Position numbers and translations under genes: made by a program. Positions 15,480-23,600 of a stretch of 46,631 nt of DNA are shown here, piece after piece. Each line of letters starts with the position of its first letter. Positions within the stretch are counted from its first letter, which is position 1. This stretch comes from Thermoplasmata archaeon. GTDB lineage: Archaea; Thermoplasmatota; Thermoplasmata; Thermoplasmatales; GCA-001856825. The stretch covers positions 1 to 46,631 of the forward strand of contig JAJYUV010000011.1 in the NCBI GenBank assembly GCA_021792355.1, read 5' to 3'. The notes beneath the pieces are model-generated. The model was not told the origin of the DNA. It saw only the letters and a list, made by a program, of their open reading frames with translations, and did no database searches.

Positions 15480-18161
15480 TTAGAAGGAGGTGAGCGGCCA
15501 GTAAAGGAAGTCATTCTCTACGATTGAAATTTCTTTCTGAGTCAAACCATATATTTTATAAATTATGTTGTCTATTTCCATACTCAATTTTTCGGATAAT
15601 CTAAGTGATTCGGCATCTCGGTCTGAACTGAATTTGCCGTCGGTCTCAAATGATGACATAATCGAAGTTATTTTTTCGACCTTGGCAATGACTTGCTCCA
15701 TAAGATTTGGAGGTATATCCGTTCGTAATGGAAAATTCCTTGCATAATCATACATGAATTCCATGGTGAGTTGAGACCGATTATATAAGTATCTATGTGC
15801 GAACCAACTGATGAGTTTGGAATTGAAAAAACCTACTAAGTACAATAGGTCAAGTTTAGAATTCCACAATAAAGTAACGGTCTTGTCTGCATAATAATCA
15901 TCGTTTGCATATGTACAGACTATCCTAGCGTTTCTGTAATTTGAAACAAGTTTCTCACCAAATCTTGAGATTATTCTTTGAAACAGCAATTTTTCACCCT
16001 TTACGTAATACGATTCAATGATGTCTGTCTTGGGAATATACCAATTTATTTCGAATCTGTACCTTTGAACATCTCTTCCTCGAATGCATGGAATGGTATC
16101 CTTTGAGCTGGTTTGTATAAGAAACTTTGCTACCATTCCACCCCAATTAACTTGTGCTATTGAAGACAAAGGCACGGCGTTTCTTATTACTTTTTCAAAA
16201 ATCGACTCATTATTCTCATCTATCCATAATGGGAATCTGTTTTCGGAAAACCACTTAGCGTGTATTGACCGAATATTAAAGGCATTTTTATTTGAAAAAC
16301 CCACTATTACCTTATCCTCCTTCGTACTAGTCTTTTTGGCAATCGCTATCACTTGCTCAAGTTCCACATCTCCAAATGCTTCCGATACATCCATTATTTG
16401 TGAAATTTGATTTCTTAATAGTAAGTTTCTTGTTCCGTTCCAACTTGTGACATAGGTAAGTTGCTTAGGCACTATCATAGCAAAAATACCATTAGGTTTC
16501 AAAACATCGAGTGATTTCGAAATAAAGTAAGAAGCGGAATTCCCAGTATTTTCATTCTTGAATTTGGCACTAAGAAATTCTTTTGACCTTATATCAAAAT
16601 CCGCACCATATGGAGGATTCCCGATAACAATATCGAATCCCCCATTTTTTATAATCTCTGGAAATTCCTCATTCCACTTGAAAGCCCTATCGCTTATGAT
16701 AGGGTCATCTATCAAGCTGTTTCCAACCTTGATGTTGTTTTGAAGTATCGGTAACCTCTGTTTTCTCTCTGATATTTGCAATAAAAGATTCAACTGAGCT
16801 ATTTCCACAGCTTTAGGGTCAAGGTCTACCCCGAATATGTTATTTTTAAGGATTTCAACCTTCTTTGAATAGAATTCCTCACTTTCAAGGGTAAGCTGAG
16901 CAAAATCTGAGTTATTCTTCCAGTAATTTTCTAATTCCTTGTAAGCTCTTATGAGGAAACTCCCAGACCCACAAGCAGGGTCAAGAACCTTGACATTTCT
17001 GATTTCCTCAGGTGAATGCATCTTTATGTAGTCACCAACTGTATTTTTCACGATATAATCTACGATGTAAGAAGGTGTGTAGTAGATGCCTTGCTCTTTC
17101 CTGTGAACTTTTGAAGATTCAAGTTTAACTCTCTTAGTTGTTGCCTTCAAGATGTTTCCCAGATATTGTTCATAGATGTTTCCAAGTACGTCAGATTCAA
17201 TTATGGCAAAATCGTATCTGTAAGAATTGTCCTCAGACTGATTTAGTCCTTCTATGACCTTTTGCAATACTTGATTTTCGACATAGAGGTCATCGCATAG
17301 ATGCTTTGCAAAAAGTTTGCTGTTATACTGGTCATCGAAGTAAGAATAAACCTTCGATATCTCCTTAACAAGCTCTCCTTTACCTTTAGAAGACCACTGT
17401 CTCACATTGGACAAAAGCTTATTCTCTTCGAGACCCCTATCCTCAGCGTTTCTTATAAAGATGAGGCGGTCAAGAATTCTCTGGACTGATTCGTCTATGT
17501 CATCCTGAGTTAACTGTTTTTCCTGATTGTTTTTCAGAATGTCCTTTGAAAGAGATTCCCTGAAACTTATCATATCAAGCAACAACTGTTTGTCAATGCG
17601 ATTTTTCAGTTGCTTCTTGCCGTATTTCAAAGCTTCTTTGTCTAGCTCGCTCCCTGCAAAAGATTCTTTAGACAGCTTCTTGAATCTATCATCGGTCAGG
17701 AAATCACTAGGATGTAAAATGAAAAACAGATTTCCGTATAGATTGGGTGATTTCCAGTCTGCATTGTAGATTGCCAGAGTTTCAAAGTTGGTCAGGATAG
17801 CCCAAGAACAAGATTTCATCCAAGAGTAATCTATCGCCTGAACGACATACTTAGCGTTGTTTTGTATATCTTCTTCTTTCAAGGACTTAGCTTCTAGGTA
17901 GAACTTAGGAATTCCGTCGATTCTGAATCCATAATCAACTCTTTTCTTTGATATCGTTTCCTCAGCACTTATTGAGCTATCTCTTTTTCCTCTGTTGTAA
18001 ACATTCCAACCTAGAGCTTCAAATAGAGGTTGAATGAAGTCCTTCTTTGTCGTCTCTTCGTTGTATTTTCTGATTTCACCCGATTTCTTTATTTCTTCAT
18101 ATTTTGTGATAAGTTCTAAGACTCTTTCGAAATCTATTCCTAGCTCAACATCAGTTGTCAT
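15480..18161 (-). CDS. Type IIG-like restriction-modification enzyme (nuclease plus N6-adenine methyltransferase)
   Basis: An 893-residue protein. The N-terminal part has VDYGF (about 75-79) and FYLEAKS (87-93), a PD-(D/E)xK-type nuclease signature. The middle has GIYYTPSYIVDYIV, DPACGSGSF (394-402, SAM motif I) and IGNPPYG (NPPY at 515-518, motif IV of N6-adenine methyltransferases). The C-terminal third would be the target-recognition domain. This order fits single-chain Eco57I-like Type IIG enzymes, which cut and methylate DNA. The ATG overlaps the end of the 486-aa gene by 11 bp and has a GGAGAG SD. It is casposon cargo, possibly for host defence or element maintenance. Confidence 0.88.
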   Translation of the reverse strand: MTTDVELGIDFERVLELITKYEEIKKSGEIRKYNEETTKKDFIQPLFEALGWNVYNRGKRDSSISAEETISKKRVDYGFRIDGIPKFYLEAKSLKEEDIQNNAKYVVQAIDYSWMKSCSWAILTNFETLAIYNADWKSPNLYGNLFFILHPSDFLTDDRFKKLSKESFAGSELDKEALKYGKKQLKNRIDKQLLLDMISFRESLSKDILKNNQEKQLTQDDIDESVQRILDRLIFIRNAEDRGLEENKLLSNVRQWSSKGKGELVKEISKVYSYFDDQYNSKLFAKHLCDDLYVENQVLQKVIEGLNQSEDNSYRYDFAIIESDVLGNIYEQYLGNILKATTKRVKLESSKVHRKEQGIYYTPSYIVDYIVKNTVGDYIKMHSPEEIRNVKVLDPACGSGSFLIRAYKELENYWKNNSDFAQLTLESEEFYSKKVEILKNNIFGVDLDPKAVEIAQLNLLLQISERKQRLPILQNNIKVGNSLIDDPIISDRAFKWNEEFPEIIKNGGFDIVIGNPPYGADFDIRSKEFLSAKFKNENTGNSASYFISKSLDVLKPNGIFAMIVPKQLTYVTSWNGTRNLLLRNQISQIMDVSEAFGDVELEQVIAIAKKTSTKEDKVIVGFSNKNAFNIRSIHAKWFSENRFPLWIDENNESIFEKVIRNAVPLSSIAQVNWGGMVAKFLIQTSSKDTIPCIRGRDVQRYRFEINWYIPKTDIIESYYVKGEKLLFQRIISRFGEKLVSNYRNARIVCTYANDDYYADKTVTLLWNSKLDLLYLVGFFNSKLISWFAHRYLYNRSQLTMEFMYDYARNFPLRTDIPPNLMEQVIAKVEKITSIMSSFETDGKFSSDRDAESLRLSEKLSMEIDNIIYKIYGLTQKEISIVENDFLYWPLTSF

Positions 18162-19611
18162 ACTCTCTCCGTAATTTCTGAAAATATTTAGATAGTGAAT
18201 CCATTTCTAATTTTATTACAGACTCGAATGTTGGGATTTCGTGTTCTAGTACCTTATATTCCATCATAGAAAAGTTTGGAAGGATTTGTAAAGTTGGAAT
18301 GTAAGGGTGAATAAAGAGGCTGTAATCATTCCATATCCTTTCAAGTTGCTCCCAATCATTTCCACCAAACGCACTTTTCAAAAACTGAAGTATGAAATTG
18401 GTAGTTGGAAACTTTGGAACACCATATGAGTAATGTTCCCACTTATTCTCCACATATGACTTGAATAATTCAACTTGGCGCTTATCGGCGGAATTGTTCA
18501 ATCTAATATTGCCTAAGCACTTACCAATTTCCTTAATTCCCTCCTCTATGACAGTCTTTTCGACATAAGGAATAAAGATGTTCTCCTTATATTTCGGAAT
18601 GGAAATGGTCGGTTCACCAAAGAGAGTGATGTACATTTCAATTGACATTCTAGTAACCAGTTCCTTACTAATTATTGATTTGAGCTCCGAATTCATTTGA
18701 ATTCCTTTTGGTATTAGTTTACCAAGCCACCTTAACTGCTCTGTGTTCTTTTTACGCCATTGTGGATTTACGTTCAACAGCATTGAGGGTATTCCTCTTG
18801 CCTTCATTTTCCAATATCCAAATGAATTTGCAGAGAGGTAGTCGTCAAGAATAAACCAAGAGAGCCTTTCAGTTAGACTTCGCATTTCTCTGTAACAAGC
18901 TGAAACATACCCATTTTCAACGAGACTTCTTATTGTATATATCCCGACTATGATTTCGGGAAGAAATTTAAGGAGAGAAGAAGTTGAATACGCCTTCTTG
19001 GTATTATCAAGTTTTTTCTTCAGAAAAGCAAGAAGACCGTCTAGAGTATTAAGAATAAACTCTTTATCTGTGTCGATAGCCGTGTTAAAAGATTCATGGA
19101 ATCTTCCCATCGAATTTTTTGCTATTGTATAATTCTGAGGCTGTAGTAAAAATATTGTTGCTGAAGTTAACTCTTCGCCATAAAATTTTGTTTGCTCGAT
19201 ATACTTGTATTTCTCGTATAATGTTACCTTATCCGAATCAGAAATGGTATCTATGAAGTTGAGGAACGCTATTTTATTAGGGTAATATCCAAAAAGGAAA
19301 GGTTTCTTGCCGTTTTTATTGACGTGGACATTTAAGGTAATGAAGGGTTTAAGAGTTAATCCTAGTCTGTTTCCTATTTTCTTTAAACTCTTTCTATGTG
19401 AATCATTAAATTCTTTTACGAGCTTTTCTGCACAGGGGAGAGCCCTATTTGAAGGTAATCTATCACACTTCCTCAATATCTCTAAGTATGCCTCTACAAT
19501 TAAATTATTTTGAACGTCCGAGTAAAAATGATGATTCATAAAGCCAAACAATTTTGCATTTCTCGTGTAATATTTCATAAAAGGAAGTACTGGAAGAGCG
19601 TTACTGTTCAC
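18151..19611 (-). CDS. Unknown 486-aa casposon protein, possibly with a HEPN-like element
   Basis: No family is recognised with confidence. It starts with GTG (19609-19611) overlapping the cas1 TGA and ends 11 bp inside the restriction-modification gene, so it is translationally coupled to both. The protein is mostly helical. YREMRSLTERL (about 240-250) and WNDYSLFIHP (about 427-436) resemble the paired R-x3-E and S-x3-HP motifs of some HEPN-like domains such as DUF5677, RNases common in toxin and defence systems. That reading is speculative. Position between casposase and restriction enzyme suggests a defence or transposition accessory role. Confidence 0.6.
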   Translation of the reverse strand: MNSNALPVLPFMKYYTRNAKLFGFMNHHFYSDVQNNLIVEAYLEILRKCDRLPSNRALPCAEKLVKEFNDSHRKSLKKIGNRLGLTLKPFITLNVHVNKNGKKPFLFGYYPNKIAFLNFIDTISDSDKVTLYEKYKYIEQTKFYGEELTSATIFLLQPQNYTIAKNSMGRFHESFNTAIDTDKEFILNTLDGLLAFLKKKLDNTKKAYSTSSLLKFLPEIIVGIYTIRSLVENGYVSACYREMRSLTERLSWFILDDYLSANSFGYWKMKARGIPSMLLNVNPQWRKKNTEQLRWLGKLIPKGIQMNSELKSIISKELVTRMSIEMYITLFGEPTISIPKYKENIFIPYVEKTVIEEGIKEIGKCLGNIRLNNSADKRQVELFKSYVENKWEHYSYGVPKFPTTNFILQFLKSAFGGNDWEQLERIWNDYSLFIHPYIPTLQILPNFSMMEYKVLEHEIPTFESVIKLEMDSLSKYFQKLRREYDN

Positions 19612-20789
19612 TTAATTTTCACCCTTGTCTTATTGTACACTTTCAATATATTTCCCTCTTTAATCTTCTTTTGCTGATACCACAGCGTTGATTTGTTTAT
19701 TCCCAACTCTTTTCTTTTCTGAGGGTCAATCGACATAATCCTTGACCTTACATCCTTGTTGTCCGCTCTTTCAATCCTTATTTCTGGAATCTGGAAATCT
19801 AAGGTTTTGGATTTACCTATCAAGTAACTGCTCAGTATCCTTACGTTCTCGTACAGGATATTATCAAGTGTGTACTGCTTACCTTTGAACTCGTATCTTC
19901 TATTGAAGTTCTCCTTTACTTTTTCAATCAAACGCTTAGCAGTTTCAGGTTTCAAACGAGTATGGTAATTCTCCGTAATGATAAAATCGCTCTTCTTTAG
20001 CTTCGCTTCGAGCAGTTCGATAACGGAATAATCGATAACGTATCGAAACAGCTCTTGCAAATCGTAAACGAGAGGGTGCTTTGAAGGTGTTATTTCGTGC
20101 AAGAAGCCGATTGAAGGGTCAAAACCTATCTCGTTTATCCTTTTGCGGACGTTCGATTCAAGAACCGCATAACCGTAATTGAACAAAGCGTTTACCTCAT
20201 CGGAAGCGTTCATGTTCCAAGAATACGATAGGTTTTTCCTCGTTTCGAAACGGAAATCCTTCGCTATTTCGTTGAAAACCTTCGATAAGTAAGACCAGTA
20301 TGCCGATGCGATTCTACCCTCGAACATCATTATCGTGTTCAGAGAATCTGAATCGTAATTGTTTATCTCGTTTTTTACCGTAACAGAATCGATATCGTAG
20401 AATCGGGATAGTCGATTTATCAGCCCTATCGAAGACTTGACCTTTTGTTTCACTATCTGATTTGCTATGTACAATCGCTTTTCGTTATCGAGATATGATT
20501 GGTATTGCTTTATCCTCAAATCAGCGTTATAGGTTTCCTTTGGTATCGCAGTATAAAGCATATTACCGTTCCAGTTTAGAAGCGACAAGGAAACGTCATG
20601 TTTCGATAACCAATACAGAGCTTCCAACGAAACAGAGCCGTAATGACCGTCCAAGATAATAGAATCGTAAGGTATCTGGCGAGGTCTGAACTCATAGCTC
20701 TCTGTTTCACTGTGTGCATTACTGACTCTTAGACAAGCTCTGTTTACTGTTATACTGACACCGTAACCAGACAGTAATAGGGGGTTCAT
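19608..20789 (-). CDS. cas1: Cas1-family integrase (casposase) with C-terminal HTH
   Basis: A 393-residue Cas1 homologue, the metal-dependent integrase that would join casposon ends to the target. The N-terminal beta-rich domain (1-80) has LDGHYGSVSLEAL and LLNWNGNML. The catalytic helical domain has FEGRIASAYW (E157), GFDPSIGFLHE (H231) and LVYDLQELFR (D243/E246), matching the Glu/His/Asp-type active site of Cas1. Residues about 345-393 (KELGINKSTLWYQQKKI) form an added HTH, as in known casposases and unlike most CRISPR Cas1 proteins. The ATG overlaps the upstream wHTH gene by 4 bp. No cas2, CRISPR array or effector gene is nearby. Confidence 0.96.
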   Translation of the reverse strand: MNPLLLSGYGVSITVNRACLRVSNAHSETESYEFRPRQIPYDSIILDGHYGSVSLEALYWLSKHDVSLSLLNWNGNMLYTAIPKETYNADLRIKQYQSYLDNEKRLYIANQIVKQKVKSSIGLINRLSRFYDIDSVTVKNEINNYDSDSLNTIMMFEGRIASAYWSYLSKVFNEIAKDFRFETRKNLSYSWNMNASDEVNALFNYGYAVLESNVRKRINEIGFDPSIGFLHEITPSKHPLVYDLQELFRYVIDYSVIELLEAKLKKSDFIITENYHTRLKPETAKRLIEKVKENFNRRYEFKGKQYTLDNILYENVRILSSYLIGKSKTLDFQIPEIRIERADNKDVRSRIMSIDPQKRKELGINKSTLWYQQKKIKEGNILKVYNKTRVKIK

Positions 20790-21811
20790 TTCTTAGCCTC
20801 TGGAAGGAATACTTCACCTAAGATTTTAGATGAGTCATCATTCTCAATAATGCTTCCATTCAGCTCGTCCGCTATCATCAGAGATTTTAGGATTGTAACA
20901 ACTGGATTATCCGTAATCACGTCGCTGAAATCAACGATTTCCTTCAAAATACCTATCTTGTCCTTTTCTGCAAGGGATTTATCCTGACCTAATGCCGCGA
21001 GCTTTACCAATTTATTAGGATTCTTGACAACGGCAGATAAGAAGAATTGAACTGCAACTCCAAACAGGATTTCTGGTCTCTTGAACTTTGGATTAAGCAC
21101 GAAATCCAATGCTGAAGGAGAAGTCTTCAAAATGGTAAGTAGTTGTCTTTTCTGTATTGCTGGAATGAATGAATCTAAAATATTGATAACGCTTTGTTTG
21201 GTGAACAAGGAATCTTCCTCAGTTGATATGAAACTAATGAAGCTGTCTGGTGACTTATTCTTCAGGTCTGTTAGTGACCCAATGTTATAGGGTTCAAACA
21301 GTTCTTTTCTGGTTTCTTTTAGCTGTTCAATCAAATTCAATTCTCCAGAGACTTGGGCTTCGTCTAAGAGAGACTGATATTTGGTGTCTTCTAATAAGAG
21401 TTCCAGTATTCCAGTATACATGTAATGAAGAACATTGTAAACGATAGCAACAAACATGTAATCCGATTCGATGAATTTTGTAAAATATTGGCTCTTCAAA
21501 AATTGTAACGCAAACCCTCGCTCTTTCAAATAATTAAACGAATTCCTGAGACTATCAAAGGATTCGTTTAGGAAATATTCATCGCTCAATCCCCTTCCTA
21601 CTTTAACTCTCTGAATAAGATTGTCATTCGACAAATCTGAAAGGTGCTTTCTAATAGTTTTTGGGTTTCTTATATTAAACGAAGTTTTAAGATTGCTTCG
21701 AATATCTGTTAACGATGCTTTGGGATTGTCTGAAATGAATAACAAGATTTCCGATTTCGTTCTACCGACTGGTTCTTTCTGGCTTGGTCTCCTTCTTTTA
21801 CGAGTTGCCAT
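20786..21811 (-). CDS. Winged-HTH DNA-binding protein, casposon regulator or accessory (341 aa)
   Basis: Residues about 18-78 (SEILLFISDNPKASLTDIRS...IRKHLSDLSNDNLIQRVKVG) have a typical winged-helix pattern: helix, turn, recognition helix, then a basic wing. The remaining 260 residues are helical and of unknown family. It is the first gene of the leftward casposon operon and overlaps cas1 by 4 bp (ATGA), so its product is made together with the casposase. It may repress the shared promoter or help bind element ends. Its ATG at 21811 follows an AT-rich TATATAAGAT region. Confidence 0.75.
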   Translation of the reverse strand: MATRKRRRPSQKEPVGRTKSEILLFISDNPKASLTDIRSNLKTSFNIRNPKTIRKHLSDLSNDNLIQRVKVGRGLSDEYFLNESFDSLRNSFNYLKERGFALQFLKSQYFTKFIESDYMFVAIVYNVLHYMYTGILELLLEDTKYQSLLDEAQVSGELNLIEQLKETRKELFEPYNIGSLTDLKNKSPDSFISFISTEEDSLFTKQSVINILDSFIPAIQKRQLLTILKTSPSALDFVLNPKFKRPEILFGVAVQFFLSAVVKNPNKLVKLAALGQDKSLAEKDKIGILKEIVDFSDVITDNPVVTILKSLMIADELNGSIIENDDSSKILGEVFLPEAKK

Positions 21812-22010
21812 TATATAAGATAATTTATCAAAATATAATAATATTGTGATTGTTAGACAGTATACCCTATGAAATTAGTTTTCACAGTATACCCTTTAAA
21901 ATAAAAAAATACCAATAATATTGAATCCTGCATATATGTATTGTGAAACTATCAACACAATCTAATGTGATGATTGCATTGACTGTCTTACTGGAATGTG
22001 ATAAAAAAAT
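21812..22010. promoter_or_regulatory. Divergent casposon promoter region with direct repeats
   Basis: This 199-bp AT-rich region separates the two casposon operons. The 12-bp word ACAGTATACCCT occurs twice on the plus strand (21857-21868 and 21884-21895), 27 bp apart, each with the palindrome GTATAC. A shorter word (T/A)TGTGA recurs near 21845, 21950, 21968 and 21995. TATA-like stretches flank both start codons. The repeats are good candidates for operators bound by the element's own wHTH or RHH proteins. Confidence 0.55.
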
Positions 22011-22367
22011 ATGAGACACATATTTACAGTGTCGGTCGACACTGAATTGGAAGATGAACTAAACAGTTATCAGAAAAACAGAGGATATCAGACAAGAAGC
22101 GAAGGTGCTATACAGTTGTTGAAAAGGGGTCTGAAGTATGATTCTGAGATTGAATCTCTACAAAAGAGAACAAAAGAGCTCGAAGGCAAACAGAATCAGA
22201 TACACTTGCCTTGTTCAGTATGTAGAAAGCCTTTTACAGTGTATGAGAGAATTGACGACCCTGTTTACAAGGATATGAAGAATACATACGCTAACTGGGG
22301 CCACAGCTCTTGCATCGACTCAAAAAGTAGCAAGGTAGAAGCATGGAGTTTCTTAAATCGAGGGTAA
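22011..22367 (+). CDS. RHH plus coiled-coil plus zinc-binding protein (118 aa)
   Basis: The first gene of the rightward casposon operon. Residues 1-45 (IFTVSVDTELEDELNSYQ...SEGAIQLLKRGL) look like an RHH DNA-binding domain. Then comes a short coiled coil (SLQKRTKELEGKQNQ) and a C-terminal module with CSVC and later H-x-x-C (GHSSC) that could bind one zinc ion. It is probably a DNA-binding regulator of the element. ATG start with no SD; the AT-rich TGATAAAAAA precedes it. Similar architecture is not known to me by name. Confidence 0.65.
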   Translation: MRHIFTVSVDTELEDELNSYQKNRGYQTRSEGAIQLLKRGLKYDSEIESLQKRTKELEGKQNQIHLPCSVCRKPFTVYERIDDPVYKDMKNTYANWGHSSCIDSKSSKVEAWSFLNRG

Positions 22368-22376
22368 GGAACGGGA

Positions 22377-22535
22377 ATGGAAAGCAAGAAATTTGCTGAA
22401 CTTGTTTGCTATCGTTGTGGCTTTTTTGATATCGCCTTAATAAACAACCAAGACGACAAGCTAGTCTATAAATGCCAACGTTGTGGCAAGGTATGGATAA
22501 AGAGGGATGGGGATGGTCTCACGCAAGGACTTTAG
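22377..22535 (+). CDS. 52-aa zinc-ribbon protein in the casposon
   Basis: The ATG at 22377 opens a 52-residue frame with CYRC (residues 11-14) and CQRC (33-36), spaced as in a zinc ribbon, and ends at TAG 22533-22535. It begins 9 nt after the RHH-zinc gene and overlaps the next gene (start 22507) by 29 nt in another frame. GGAACGGGA just upstream is a weak SD. Two intact CxxC knuckles and the tight spacing argue that it is real despite its size. Role unknown; possibly nucleic-acid binding. Confidence 0.65.
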   Translation: MESKKFAELVCYRCGFFDIALINNQDDKLVYKCQRCGKVWIKRDGDGLTQGL

Positions 22536-23181
22536 ATTTTCGCCTGATTTCAACACATATGAAGATTGGCTGAAATCCCAAGATGTAACAAAACCGTATC
22601 TTCAGAGAATCATAAGGGGTCATTCCAGATTCCCAAATGCTTCCCTGTCACAGTTAAGAGGTCACGCTTCAAAAGGTAGAAAATCGGTTTCAGAGCTTAA
22701 GGAGAGACCCATTTACAGTCGGTCATGGACTTCATTAAACAAACTAGAACTTGCTTCTAGAGGAAAGAGCCTTGAAGCACTGTCTAGAGTTAAAGAAGGG
22801 AAGAGTTTAACAAGAGCATCTAAGGATTTGCATACTTCGCTTAAAACTGCACTTGGCTATACGAACGCATTTCAAAAAGTAAAGGGGAGATGGATTCCGA
22901 AGGAATATGACCGTATATCCAGAATTATGAGCATATACGAAAATGGCAAACAAAACTGGATTGAAATAAGAGATTCAAGGACTGCTTCCAAGATTGGTAA
23001 ATACAACAATGCAGTGAAACAGTTCCTTGCAACTGGTAATGCTGACATTATTAATGAATTAAAAAAACCCATTAGAGACGCTCAAGGCCACTTGCATCAT
23101 TTTGAAATTGATTCTAACAAATTGATAGAGATAGCTGAGGCTCAGGAAGAGCCTGAGTTCTTTGAGATTTACAGGATATGA
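22507..23181 (+). CDS. Casposon protein of unknown function with HTH-like segment (224 aa)
   Basis: A basic protein. Residues about 90-115 (LEALSRVKEGKSLTRASKDLHTSL) look like a helix-turn-helix, followed by RISRIMSIYENGKQNWIEIRDSRTASKIGKYNNAV, a pattern I associate with small DNA-binding proteins of phages and integrative elements, and a C-terminal segment ending in an acidic tail. It overlaps the zinc-ribbon gene by 29 nt and the HNH gene by 4 bp. The start is ATG at 22507; a second ATG two codons later is equally possible. Function unknown, probably DNA binding. Confidence 0.6.
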   Translation: MGMVSRKDFRFSPDFNTYEDWLKSQDVTKPYLQRIIRGHSRFPNASLSQLRGHASKGRKSVSELKERPIYSRSWTSLNKLELASRGKSLEALSRVKEGKSLTRASKDLHTSLKTALGYTNAFQKVKGRWIPKEYDRISRIMSIYENGKQNWIEIRDSRTASKIGKYNNAVKQFLATGNADIINELKKPIRDAQGHLHHFEIDSNKLIEIAEAQEEPEFFEIYRI

Positions 23182-23600
23182 TTTCCCAGATTTCCCTATC
23201 TAGTGAAATACTTGAAGCTTTATACAAGGCTAAGGATATTGAAGATAGGGAATACGAAGAAGCTTTGAAATGGACAATCGATATCATTAAAAATCCTGAC
23301 AGACCAAAGCTGAATTACTGTGAGATTTGCGGTCATTCAGACAGAAAACTCGAAGAGCATCATATAAGAGGACAGAAACACGGAAATGAGTGCATTACGG
23401 TTTGCTACGAATGTCATACGAAACTGACAGACAGTCAAAGACTGTGGGATAGGTCATGGCTTGACCAAGACAGTGAGAATAAGGACTCTTTCCTCAAACT
23501 TGGACTTATAGACATATGCAACCTCAAGCACAAAAAGACTGGTGAGGAAATTTACCAGTTAATAGCAGAACAATTAACAGTGGGCTTAAGCTATGACTGA
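23178..23600 (+). CDS. HNH endonuclease
   Basis: A 140-residue protein with a zinc-stabilised HNH module: CEIC (C48, C51), EEHHIRG (H61/H62), an Asn in KHGNECITV, and CYECH (C76, C79, H80). HNH nucleases are a standard casposon component; a role in processing DNA ends or the donor is assumed but not shown. The ATGA overlap with the preceding gene and an 8-bp overlap with polB show tight coupling in one operon. No separate regulatory signal is seen. Confidence 0.88.
   Translation: MISQISLSSEILEALYKAKDIEDREYEEALKWTIDIIKNPDRPKLNYCEICGHSDRKLEEHHIRGQKHGNECITVCYECHTKLTDSQRLWDRSWLDQDSENKDSFLKLGLIDICNLKHKKTGEEIYQLIAEQLTVGLSYD

Noticed and set aside
19608..20789. Cas1 as part of a CRISPR-Cas locus
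   Set aside because: No direct-repeat array, cas2 or effector gene is present anywhere in the window, and the gene lies inside a transposon with its own termini.
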